NCBI GenBank assembly: GCA_039190895.1
Contig: JBCCXY010000058.1
Coordinates: 1 to 22,119, forward strand
DNA from: Ovoidimarina sp039190895
Lineage (GTDB): Bacteria; Pseudomonadota; Alphaproteobacteria; Rhodobacterales; Rhodobacteraceae
Length of the DNA stretch: 22,119 bases
Direction of reading: 5' to 3'
Made by a program: the position numbers and the translations under genes. The notes below the pieces were generated by a model. The model saw only the letters and a program-made list of their open reading frames with translations. It did no database searches and had not been told where the DNA came from. The stretch's first letter is position 1, and the number at the start of each line of letters is the position of its first letter. This document shows positions 13,237 through 20,515 of this stretch, piece by piece.

Positions 13237-14028
13237 GTGGAGTTTCTGGAGGCGGTTTTGCAGGGGGACGCGCCAGAGGCGGCGTTGCCGTCGCGGTCGC
13301 CGAGGGTGCGGGTCCGGAAACGGCCTGCGTTGGAGTTCATTCAGATTTTTGGGGAGCGGAATAGTGGGACCAAGCACCTAAAAGCGTTGATTTCGGGAAG
13401 TGCGTTGGAGCCGGATAAAATCCTTGGCGCGTATGCGACCAAAACCGATCCCGTGAATAAGGCGAGAATGATAGGGTATAAGCACTATTATCCGCGACCC
13501 GAGAAAATCGCCAAGCATCAGAAGTCGACGCTGTTTCTGGTGATCTACAAGAACCCGTATACGTGGATCAGGTCGATGCTTGTGAAGCCCTATCACTTCA
13601 AGGGTTCACTGGAGGGTAAGGGCATTGAGGACCTGCCCGGTTTGAAGCTGGCCGGGTTTGATGTGCATGGAAAAGAAATCCCTGACGTTCATCCGGAGAC
13701 CGGTGAATTGCTGACGATGTTCGGATTGCGGGAGCATAAGATACGCGCCTGGGAAGGCCTCGCGTCGATGGTCGATAACGTGGCTTATATCAATTACGAG
13801 GATCTTTTGTTGAATCCAACGGCTGTTGTTACGCACGTGGTGGAGGAATTCCCTGCGTTATTCAACGGGACTGTTCCGGATCATGTCGCGGATCCGAAGT
13901 ACTTGGCGAAGTATATCTCTCCCGAGCCGTTTAGTGAGGCTGAAATGGCGGTGCTTAACGCGGGGATTGAATGGGAGGCTGAGGCAATTGCTGGATACGA
14001 AAAGGACAACCTTTTTATTCCGCATTAG
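13237..14028 (+). CDS. Second sulfotransferase-like domain protein
   Basis: This 263-residue frame is homologous along its length to the first sulfotransferase-like domain. ERNSGTKHL (40-48) matches ERNSGTTYL, LFLVIYKNPYTWI (99-111) matches LFLVIYRNPYTWI, and IEDLPGLKLAG, LLTMFGLREHKI and VAYINYEDLL have direct counterparts. The 3'-phosphate Arg of the first copy is Lys here. It shares its frame with the kinase fragment upstream and is parted from it only by the amber codon at 13183, so it was probably the third domain of one protein. The first 23 codons look like kinase tail and linker. A separate start at GTG 13306 (VRVRKR, compare VRVFKR at the start of copy one) is possible, but a properly spaced ribosome binding site is missing. 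Confidence 0.65.
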   Translation: MEFLEAVLQGDAPEAALPSRSPRVRVRKRPALEFIQIFGERNSGTKHLKALISGSALEPDKILGAYATKTDPVNKARMIGYKHYYPRPEKIAKHQKSTLFLVIYKNPYTWIRSMLVKPYHFKGSLEGKGIEDLPGLKLAGFDVHGKEIPDVHPETGELLTMFGLREHKIRAWEGLASMVDNVAYINYEDLLLNPTAVVTHVVEEFPALFNGTVPDHVADPKYLAKYISPEPFSEAEMAVLNAGIEWEAEAIAGYEKDNLFIPH

Positions 14029-14081
14029 CGCGCGGCTGAACTTTGTGCGCGGAATCAAGGCCGCAGGCCGCCGCGCATCGA

Positions 14082-14100
14082 CGGGCCCACCCGAGGCCCG
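14082..14100. repeat. Inverted repeat CGGGCC/GGCCCG after the sulfotransferase-like gene
   Basis: A 6-bp stem with a 7-base loop in the 185-base gap between the convergent sulfotransferase-like gene and glyQ. It has no T-run, so a terminator role is uncertain. The rest of the gap holds no gene I can see. Confidence 0.3.
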
Positions 14101-14213
14101 GCGATATGGTTACGCCAGTACACCCCGCGGAACGACGGGGGGACCCCGGGAATAAAGTGCTTTGAATCTCCGTTGGATCGCCGGTCCTGCGCCCGCCGAC
14201 GCGCGGCTCTGCC

Positions 14214-15143
14214 CTAGGCGGCGTGGCCTCCGGCTTCGGTCATCACGAAGGCGTCGGCGCAGCGTTTGGCCAACGCGCGGACGCGGCCGATATAGGCCTG
14301 GCGTTCGGTGACGGAGATGACACCGCGCGCGTCGAGCAGGTTGAACAGGTGGCTGGCCTTGATGCACTGGTCGTAGGCTGGGTGCGCCATGATGATGCGG
14401 TTGCCGGTTTTGGGGTCGACCTCGGGCGCGTCGAGGATGCGGGCGCATTCGGCCTCGGCGTCCTTGAAGTGCTGCAGCAGCGAGTCGGTGTCGGCGACGT
14501 CGAAGTTCCAGCGGGAGTATTCCTGCTCGGTCTGGCGGAAGACGTCGCCATAGGTCAGCGCGATGGGAGATTGCGGGTCGTTGAAGGGCATGTCCATGAC
14601 GTGGTCGACGCCGAGGACGTACATGGCCAGCCGTTCTAGCCCGTAGGTGAGTTCGCCCGAAACCGGGCGGCAGTCGTGGCCGCCGACCTGCTGGAAGTAG
14701 GTGTATTGCGAGACCTCCATGCCGTCGCACCAGACCTCCCACCCCAGGCCCCAGGCGCCGAGCGTTGGGCTTTCCCAGTCGTCCTCGACAAAGCGGATGT
14801 CGTGGACGGCCATGTCGATGCCGATGGCTTCGAGGGAGCCGAGGTAGAGCTCTTGCAGGTCGGGCGGGGAGGGTTTGATGATGACCTGATATTGGTAGTA
14901 GTGCTGCAGGCGGTTGGGGTTTTCACCGTAGCGCCCGTCGGTCGGGCGGCGGGAGGGCTGGACGTAGGCGGCGGCCCAGGCGGAGGACCCGAGCGCGCGC
15001 AAAGTTGTCGCAGGGTGGAACGTGCCGGCGCCGACTTCCATGTCGTAGGGTTGCAGCACGGCGCAGCCGCGAGCGCCCCAGTAGGCCTGGAGGCGCAGGA
15101 TGATGTCCTGAAAACACGTGGGTTTTTGGGGTTGCTCGGCCAT
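14214..15143 (-). CDS. glyQ: Glycyl-tRNA synthetase alpha subunit
   Basis: GlyQ carries the class II catalytic core that activates glycine with ATP and charges tRNA(Gly) together with GlyS. The 309-residue protein has the typical start FQDIILRLQAYWGARGC (11-27), the motif 1 region QPYDMEVGAGTFHPATTLRALG, RPTDGRYGENPNRLQHYYQYQ (about 66-86), GWEVWCDGMEVSQYTYFQQVGG, and the Arg-containing LTYGLERLAMY. The start at ATG 15143 fits family N-termini and has AGGA just upstream; an in-frame ATG at 15176 would add 11 residues without a ribosome binding site. It is transcribed divergently from the gene at 15280, and the 136 bases between should hold both promoters. Confidence 0.97.
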   Translation of the reverse strand: MAEQPQKPTCFQDIILRLQAYWGARGCAVLQPYDMEVGAGTFHPATTLRALGSSAWAAAYVQPSRRPTDGRYGENPNRLQHYYQYQVIIKPSPPDLQELYLGSLEAIGIDMAVHDIRFVEDDWESPTLGAWGLGWEVWCDGMEVSQYTYFQQVGGHDCRPVSGELTYGLERLAMYVLGVDHVMDMPFNDPQSPIALTYGDVFRQTEQEYSRWNFDVADTDSLLQHFKDAEAECARILDAPEVDPKTGNRIIMAHPAYDQCIKASHLFNLLDARGVISVTERQAYIGRVRALAKRCADAFVMTEAGGHAA

Positions 15144-15279
15144 GGATCCTGCTCGCCGTGGAGGTCGCGTTCTCATTAGGCAACAGCCCGTGGCCGGTCA
15201 ATCGGGGTGCGGTGGAATCGGTGTGCGTCCGTGGTTGGCTTTGCTAGAGTGACTCGCGTTTTCAGGATCGGGCCCGCGT

Positions 15280-16992
15280 ATGTTTCGTACTTTGCTTCTT
15301 GCCATCACGTTTTGCTGCTGTGCCATGGGTGCGGCGGCGCAGACTGCCTGGGTGCAGGTGGAGGCCCGGACGGGGCTTGCTGCCGCGACGCAGCGGGCGG
15401 AGGCCTATGCGGGTCGGTTGGACAATGTGGCCGGGTTCCGGCTGAGGGGGTCGTGGCATGCGATTGTGCTGGGGCCCTTCACGCCGGAGCAGGCGCGGGC
15501 CGAGTTGCAACGGCTGCGGGGGCAGAGGGCGATCCCAAGGGACAGCTTCATTACCGATGGGGGGGCGTTTCGGGAGCAATTCTTTGGGTCGAACACGGCG
15601 GTTGTCGTGCCGACGCAGCCGACGGTGCCGGTTCAGACACCCGATCCGGTGGTTGAGGCGGAGCCGATCCCGGTGGACGAGACGCCCCAGCAGGCGCGGC
15701 GGAGTGAGCGGGATCTGACGCGGGCGGAGCGCGAGGAGATCCAGCGGGCGCTAGAGATCCTGGGGTTCTACAACAGCGGGATCGACGGCGCGTTTGGGCC
15801 GGGGACGCGGCGGGCGATGGCCGATTGGCAGGTCGCGAATGGGTATGAGCAGACGGGGATCCTGACGACGAGCCAGCGGCGTGAGGTGGTGTCGGTGATC
15901 CGTGAGGCGGTGGATAGCCTTGGGCTGCGGCTGGTGAATGATAACCAGGCCGGGGTGGAGATCCTGATGCCCGAGGCGCTGGTGCGGTTCGAGGGGTACG
16001 ATGCGCCTTTTGCGAAGTACGTCGGCGAGGATGTGCAGGTTCTGCTGATCAGCCAGTCGGGGGATCGGAACACGCTCGCGGGGCTATACGATGTGATGCA
16101 GACGCTGGAGATCGTGCCGCTGGACGGTGAGCGCAATCTGGGGCGGGCGCGGTTTACGCTGACGGGCGCGAATGATCGGATCGTGTCTTACACGTTCGCA
16201 GAGTTGACGCGGGACGGGGTGAAGGGCTTCACCGTCGTTTGGCCTGCGGGTGATGAACTGCGGCGCAGTCTGTTGATCCAGCGAATGCAGGCGAGCTTCC
16301 GATCGATGGATGGCACGGTGCTGCCGGATACGGCGGGGAACCCATCGGTGCAGCGGCCCGATCTGCTGGCGGGGCTGCAGGTGCGGCGGCCTACGGTGAC
16401 GGCGAGCGGGTTCTACGTGGATTCGCAGGGCTCGGTCCTGACGACGGCGGCCGCAGTCGCGTCGTGTTCGCGGATCACGGTCGGTGAGGATGTCGCGGCG
16501 CAGATCGTTGGATCGGACGCGGAGCTTGGCGTTGCGCTGATCCGCCCGACGTCTCGTCAGGCGCCTTTGTCGGTTGGGCGCATCAGTGCGCAGGTGCCGC
16601 GGTTGCAGTCGGATGTTGCAGTAGCCGGGTATTCGTATGGGGGCGTGCTTGGCTCACCCACGATCAGCTTTGGAACGCTGGAGGATTTGCGCAGCCTTGA
16701 TGGCAACGAGGCGGTGACGCGGTTGGCGCTGAACGTGCAACCCGGCGATGCGGGTGGGCCGGTGCTGGATGCGGGCGGGAGCGTGCTGGGGATGCTTTTG
16801 CCGAAGCCGGGGTCCGCGACGCAGACGTTGCCCGGTGACGTCCACTATGCAGCGGATGCCGAGGCGATTGCGGCGTTTCTGGCGGACAACGGGGTGTCGC
16901 TGCAGTCGGTTGGCGATACGCCGACGCTGGCGCCGGAGGACCTCGCAATCCTTGGGGCAGACATCACCGTTCTCGTGGAGTGTTGGGAGTAG
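15280..16992 (+). CDS. Secreted peptidoglycan-binding protein with inactive trypsin-like domain
   Basis: A 570-residue exported protein. A signal peptide (1-21, ending AAAQ) is followed by a SPOR-like region (about 23-92). After a Pro-rich linker (105-135) comes a PG_binding_1 domain (about 146-205: IQRALEILGFYNSGIDGAFG, TRRAMADWQ). After a unique middle region there is a trypsin-like double barrel (about 372-535). In that last domain the catalytic positions are all changed: LTTAAAV (387-393) where active enzymes have LTNAHVV, ELGVALI with Gly417 in the Asp position, and GDAGGPV (489-495) where GNSGGPV is expected. It should therefore bind the wall and perhaps a partner or peptide, not cleave. 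The start is weakly supported by CAGGA upstream, but the signal peptide is convincing. Confidence 0.9.
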   Translation: MFRTLLLAITFCCCAMGAAAQTAWVQVEARTGLAAATQRAEAYAGRLDNVAGFRLRGSWHAIVLGPFTPEQARAELQRLRGQRAIPRDSFITDGGAFREQFFGSNTAVVVPTQPTVPVQTPDPVVEAEPIPVDETPQQARRSERDLTRAEREEIQRALEILGFYNSGIDGAFGPGTRRAMADWQVANGYEQTGILTTSQRREVVSVIREAVDSLGLRLVNDNQAGVEILMPEALVRFEGYDAPFAKYVGEDVQVLLISQSGDRNTLAGLYDVMQTLEIVPLDGERNLGRARFTLTGANDRIVSYTFAELTRDGVKGFTVVWPAGDELRRSLLIQRMQASFRSMDGTVLPDTAGNPSVQRPDLLAGLQVRRPTVTASGFYVDSQGSVLTTAAAVASCSRITVGEDVAAQIVGSDAELGVALIRPTSRQAPLSVGRISAQVPRLQSDVAVAGYSYGGVLGSPTISFGTLEDLRSLDGNEAVTRLALNVQPGDAGGPVLDAGGSVLGMLLPKPGSATQTLPGDVHYAADAEAIAAFLADNGVSLQSVGDTPTLAPEDLAILGADITVLVECWE

Positions 16993-17014
16993 CGCCCAGG
17001 CCCAGCCGCGAGCC

Positions 17015-17078
17015 GGAATTTGGCACAAATTCCGTTTCGTTTTCTTCATAAGAAAACGGCCACGGTGGCCACCGTGGC
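17015..17078. terminator. Three consecutive inverted repeats between convergent genes
   Basis: Three perfect dyads stand in a row. GGAATTTG-GCA-CAAATTCC is at 17015-17033, CGTTTTCTT-CAT-AAGAAAACG at 17038-17058, and a 20-base palindrome GCCACGGTGG/CCACCGTGGC at 17059-17078. They fill most of the 93-base gap between the converging pseudoprotease gene and trkH, so a bidirectional terminator is likely, with T-rich sequence on the + strand between the first two. Confidence 0.65.
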
Positions 17079-17085
17079 GCGACGG

Positions 17086-18534
17086 TCAAGTTGCGCGCCA
17101 GAACTGCACGGAGAGCAGTAGGAACACCGACATGATCTCCAGCCGTCCGATAAGCATGGCGGCGATGAGTAGCCATTTGGCCGTGGCGTTCAGGTCTCCG
17201 AACCCGCCGGTGGGGCCGATGGTGTCGCCGAAGCCGGGGCCGATGTTGGCGATGGCCGTTGCGGCGCCGGAGATGGACGTGACCATGTCGAGGCCGGTGG
17301 CCCCCAGGGCCACCGCGAACAGGCCGATGGACACGATGAACAGCACGAAGAACCCCATCACGGAACTCAGCACGTCGTCGCTGACCGGGCGGCCGTCGAA
17401 ACGGGGAGTGAAGACCCCGTGCGGCGAGTGAATCCGGCGGATCTGGGCTTTGATCGATGACAAGAGGATCTGGTAGCGGAAGATCTTGACCGAGCAGCAC
17501 GTCGCCCCGGCGCACCCGCCGACCAGTCCGAGGAAGAACAGGATCGCAACCGCGAAGGGCCCCCAAAGCTGGTAGTCCGCGCTGGCGTAGCCCGTCCCGG
17601 TCATCAGGGACGTCGTGTTGAACAGCACCTCGCGCACCGCGCGCAGGAGCGGCGTGCCGTCGGCGATGCGCCAGAGGATCAGGATTAGGACGGCGGCGCT
17701 CAGCGTCCACAGAAACGCACGGACCTGGCTGTCGCGGAGGAGCGGCTGGGCAGAGCCGCCGACAAGCTGAATATAGCGGACGAAGGGCAGGCTGGCGGCG
17801 ATCATGAAGACAACCGCGATGTACTCAGACGCGCCCGGGTGGGCCGCGAAGGACGCGTCGGAGGTTGCAAAGCCCCCTGTGGCGACGGTCGTCATGGCGT
17901 GGTTGATCGCCTGGAAGAACGTCTGGCCGGCGGCGGCGTAGGCCATCGTGCAGAGGACGGTCAGCACGATGTAGATCGTCGAGATCTGACCCGAAATCTG
18001 TGTCGCCCGGGGCAGGATCTTACCCATCGTGTCGAAGCCTTCCGACCGGAAGACCTGCATGCCGCCCACCCGAAGCTCTGGCAGAAAGACCATGGCGACC
18101 ACGACGATGCCGATGCCGCCAAACCACTGCAGCATGCTGCGCCAGAGGAGGAGGCCTTCGGGCAACCGCTCTAGCTCGCTGAAGACGGTGGAGCCGGTGG
18201 TGGTCATGCCTGACATCGCCTCGAACATCGCATCCACGAACGGTGCATTGGTGGCGCCGAAGACAAAGGGTAGGGCGCCGAACACCGGCAGGATCGCCCA
18301 GACCATGGTCGTCAGCAGAAACGATTGCTGGATCGTCAGCCCACGCTTCGCGGCGTTTCCGCAGGCGAGGGACACGAACGCGCCCAGCAACCCTGTCACG
18401 ACCGCCGCTTGGAGAAAGGCCTGCCAGTGCCCGGTCTTGGCCACAAGGTCTACGCCCATTGGCACAAGCATCGACACGCCGAGCGCCGCCAAAAGCAGCC
18501 CGATCACGTAGCCGACTGGACGCAGATCAACCAT
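17086..18534 (-). CDS. trkH: Trk-type potassium uptake channel subunit
   Basis: TrkH is the inner-membrane pore of the Trk potassium uptake system, gated by the cytoplasmic NAD-binding TrkA, which is not in this window. The 482-residue protein has four pore-loop repeats with the selectivity-filter segments TTGST (112-116), ATGGF (218-222), TGTGY (312-316) and IGPGF (431-435), each holding the conserved Gly. The first helix pair is the typical N-terminal segment VGYVIGLLLAALGVSMLVP. About ten to twelve hydrophobic helices are visible. The gene stands 122 bases downstream of folE2 on the same strand, but no functional link is apparent. The ATG has no obvious ribosome binding site. Confidence 0.95.
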   Translation of the reverse strand: MVDLRPVGYVIGLLLAALGVSMLVPMGVDLVAKTGHWQAFLQAAVVTGLLGAFVSLACGNAAKRGLTIQQSFLLTTMVWAILPVFGALPFVFGATNAPFVDAMFEAMSGMTTTGSTVFSELERLPEGLLLWRSMLQWFGGIGIVVVAMVFLPELRVGGMQVFRSEGFDTMGKILPRATQISGQISTIYIVLTVLCTMAYAAAGQTFFQAINHAMTTVATGGFATSDASFAAHPGASEYIAVVFMIAASLPFVRYIQLVGGSAQPLLRDSQVRAFLWTLSAAVLILILWRIADGTPLLRAVREVLFNTTSLMTGTGYASADYQLWGPFAVAILFFLGLVGGCAGATCCSVKIFRYQILLSSIKAQIRRIHSPHGVFTPRFDGRPVSDDVLSSVMGFFVLFIVSIGLFAVALGATGLDMVTSISGAATAIANIGPGFGDTIGPTGGFGDLNATAKWLLIAAMLIGRLEIMSVFLLLSVQFWRAT

Positions 18535-18551
18535 TGGGGTCAGCGTTTGCG

Positions 18552-18584
18552 CGCCGCCGCTGCCAAGTCAAGGCAACGGCGGCG
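18552..18584 (-). terminator. Strong hairpin between folE2 and trkH
   Basis: A 13-base stem with one mismatch, CGCCGCCGCTGCC against GGCAACGGCGGCG, with a 7-base loop. On the minus strand it lies after the folE2 stop and ends 17 bases before the trkH start. It could end folE2 transcription, though no T-run follows, or act as a translational or attenuation element in the trkH leader. Confidence 0.5.
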
Positions 18585-18656
18585 GCGTCGCACCGGCCGA
18601 GGCGGAAAAACAATGCCTCTACTCTGGGGGAAGAGACCGGTACGAACGGATGCTGC

Positions 18657-19757
18657 TTAGCCGACGTGGAACAGCGTTTCGAAGAAACGCGGGTCGAAGC
18701 TCGATTGATTGAACGTCTCCCCCTCGGTCAGAATACTGACCGCGTCGTGACTATGCAGACTTTCCTGGTGACTCGCTACAATCCTGAAATCGCTTATTCT
18801 CTGGTCAGATTGCAACCCCTCGGCGAAAAGTCTTGCGGCATCTTCGACGAAAATCGGGTTTGCGGCGTTTAATTCGGCGAATGCTTGCTCGTCTTCCCGC
18901 TTCACCATGACCTGAGTTTCCGTAGGGACAGCGCGGCGGCAGAGCGCGATCAGGTCTTCGAACCACAGCACATCGGCGCGGTCGTCCAGCAGCACGGAAA
19001 TCCGGGCGACAGAGCGCTGGGAGTGCGGCGTTGCCAACTGCCCGCGCGTGCGACGCGCGTGCTCGCTGAGTTCCAGTGAGCACGGGCAGGTCGACGAATA
19101 GACGTAATCCAGATGGATGATCTTGCGACGGACGCCTGCCTCTTCAATCAGTTCCAGGGCGATATCATAGTATTGCCAGCCCGACAGGCCCGAGCGCAGG
19201 CTTTCGACCCGCATCGGGTACGAAAAGCGCATCTGGATGCGGGCGTCGCAGCTTTCGAGGTCGCGCTTGTAGTCGTCAAGCGCCGCTTCGATGGTCTGGA
19301 AGCTGAACGTTTGCTCGGCGTGGGCGTAGAATGAGCGCATGATGCGGCTCATATTGATGCCCTTCTTGTCGGCTTCCAGGCTGACAGAGCCGGTCACAGA
19401 TGTTTCAAGCACCAGCGGGCCGCCGTCTTTTTTCTGAACGCGGAGGGGCAGGCGGAAGTTCGAGATGCCGACATGCTGAATCTGCCGCTTTGCGCCTTTG
19501 ATCAGGCTTTCGGGGCCGTTCTGCAAGTCGGGCAGGGCGGCTTTATAGTCGGCATCGACGGTGAAATCCTGTGGATACGCGCGGGCGAGCGCGGGATAGT
19601 TGTCCGAAGCGCCGGGCACGAGGCGGGCTACGACGGGGTCGAGCGTGGCGATTTCGTCGTCCGAGGCGCCACCGGCCCAAACGCGCAGCATACGCAGGGC
19701 CTCTTCAGCCTCTTCGCGCGTCGGGTCACGATCAATGTCGCGGGGATGAATGTTCAT
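18657..19757 (-). CDS. folE2: GTP cyclohydrolase I, type IB
   Basis: FolE2 opens the guanine ring of GTP to give 7,8-dihydroneopterin triphosphate, the first step of folate synthesis, replacing the zinc enzyme FolE. The 366-residue protein has the family hallmarks VGISNFRLPLRV (about 96-107), KGINMSRIMRSF (132-143), the Cys-containing STCPCS (222-227) expected to supply the active-site cysteine, HSQRSVARISV, and SHQESLHSHDAVS near the C-terminus. The start is ATG 19757 (MNIHPRDIDRDPT), since the upstream extension of the frame lies in the decayed gene next door. In many bacteria this isoenzyme is induced by zinc shortage through Zur; I saw no convincing Zur-like dyad upstream. Confidence 0.95.
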   Translation of the reverse strand: MNIHPRDIDRDPTREEAEEALRMLRVWAGGASDDEIATLDPVVARLVPGASDNYPALARAYPQDFTVDADYKAALPDLQNGPESLIKGAKRQIQHVGISNFRLPLRVQKKDGGPLVLETSVTGSVSLEADKKGINMSRIMRSFYAHAEQTFSFQTIEAALDDYKRDLESCDARIQMRFSYPMRVESLRSGLSGWQYYDIALELIEEAGVRRKIIHLDYVYSSTCPCSLELSEHARRTRGQLATPHSQRSVARISVLLDDRADVLWFEDLIALCRRAVPTETQVMVKREDEQAFAELNAANPIFVEDAARLFAEGLQSDQRISDFRIVASHQESLHSHDAVSILTEGETFNQSSFDPRFFETLFHVG

Positions 19758-19779
19758 TGGGTAGCCCCCAGTCCGGTCG

Positions 19780-20504
19780 TTAGGACGCAGTAGATGGGTC
19801 GTCTTTCTGAAAAATCCAGCGTTGACCTTCGTCATAGCTGACATTCGCCGCTGGGGGGAAATACTTCTGTGATTTCCCCTTGTTTCCGTTGGCATCAGAG
19901 TGGGTGACACGCAGCCTCAATCCGACCGGTGAATCGTTCAGCCCGGTCTGCGAAGCCGCTGAGTAGCCGAATCGCGGGGACGTTTGAGAGTGGCGCGGGC
20001 GCATCGAGGCCGATTGCGAGATTGACCCAATGGTCCTGTTGCACCCTGGTGTCGGGCCCGACGACGGCAAGCATCTCGTTTCGCGTATTGCCCCAGTGAG
20101 CCGGTGGTATCTGGATGAATGAGCCGCCGCCCCGGATGTTCGGATGACCATATCGTATCGTGTGAAGGGTCGTAGAGAGCCCGACCGTGTGCTTGCCATT
20201 CGCCAGCTTGGCGAGTTCCCGGATCATGTCGTTGCCGCCGGGATAGCTCGGTCGGCAGGTGCGCGAAGAGCTTGAGTTTGTGGATGTGATGCCCTGTCTT
20301 GGGATCCACTTCGATGACCTTGCCGCAGACGGGGCGTTTCAGGATCGGCCCAAACGGTTTGGGCGTGAAGAACTGCTGGAAGGCATCGTCCAGCTCCCTG
20401 ATCGCGTTTCTGGCCCAGCGGATCGTCTCCCGGGGGGCGGTCGAAGGGCTGGTGCTGCACCCGTGCCTCTGCGTTTCGTGGTTTGATCCGCGAATAGCAG
20501 CCAA
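19780..20504 (-). pseudogene. Decayed hypothetical gene, three frames
   Basis: A protein-like reading runs through three successive frames on the minus strand. The first gives TIRWARNAIRELDDAFQQFF, FGPILKRPVCGKVIEV and KTGHHIHKLKLFAHL. Near 20245-20265 it jumps to a frame giving PSYPGGNDMIRELAKLANG, GLSTTLHTIRYGHPN, IPPAHWGNTRNEML and VVGPDTRVQQDHWVNLAIGL. Near 19915-19930 it jumps again to a frame giving LRVTHSDANGNKGKS, SYDEGQRWIFQKDD and stop TAA at 19780. Together about 240 residues result. I do not recognise the family. The 5' end reads from an apparent TTG at 20504, so the true start may also be lost. It sits 11 bases after dinB on the same strand. Sequencing error at two spots is the alternative. 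Confidence 0.5.
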
Positions 20505-20515
20505 GGGTTACCAAG

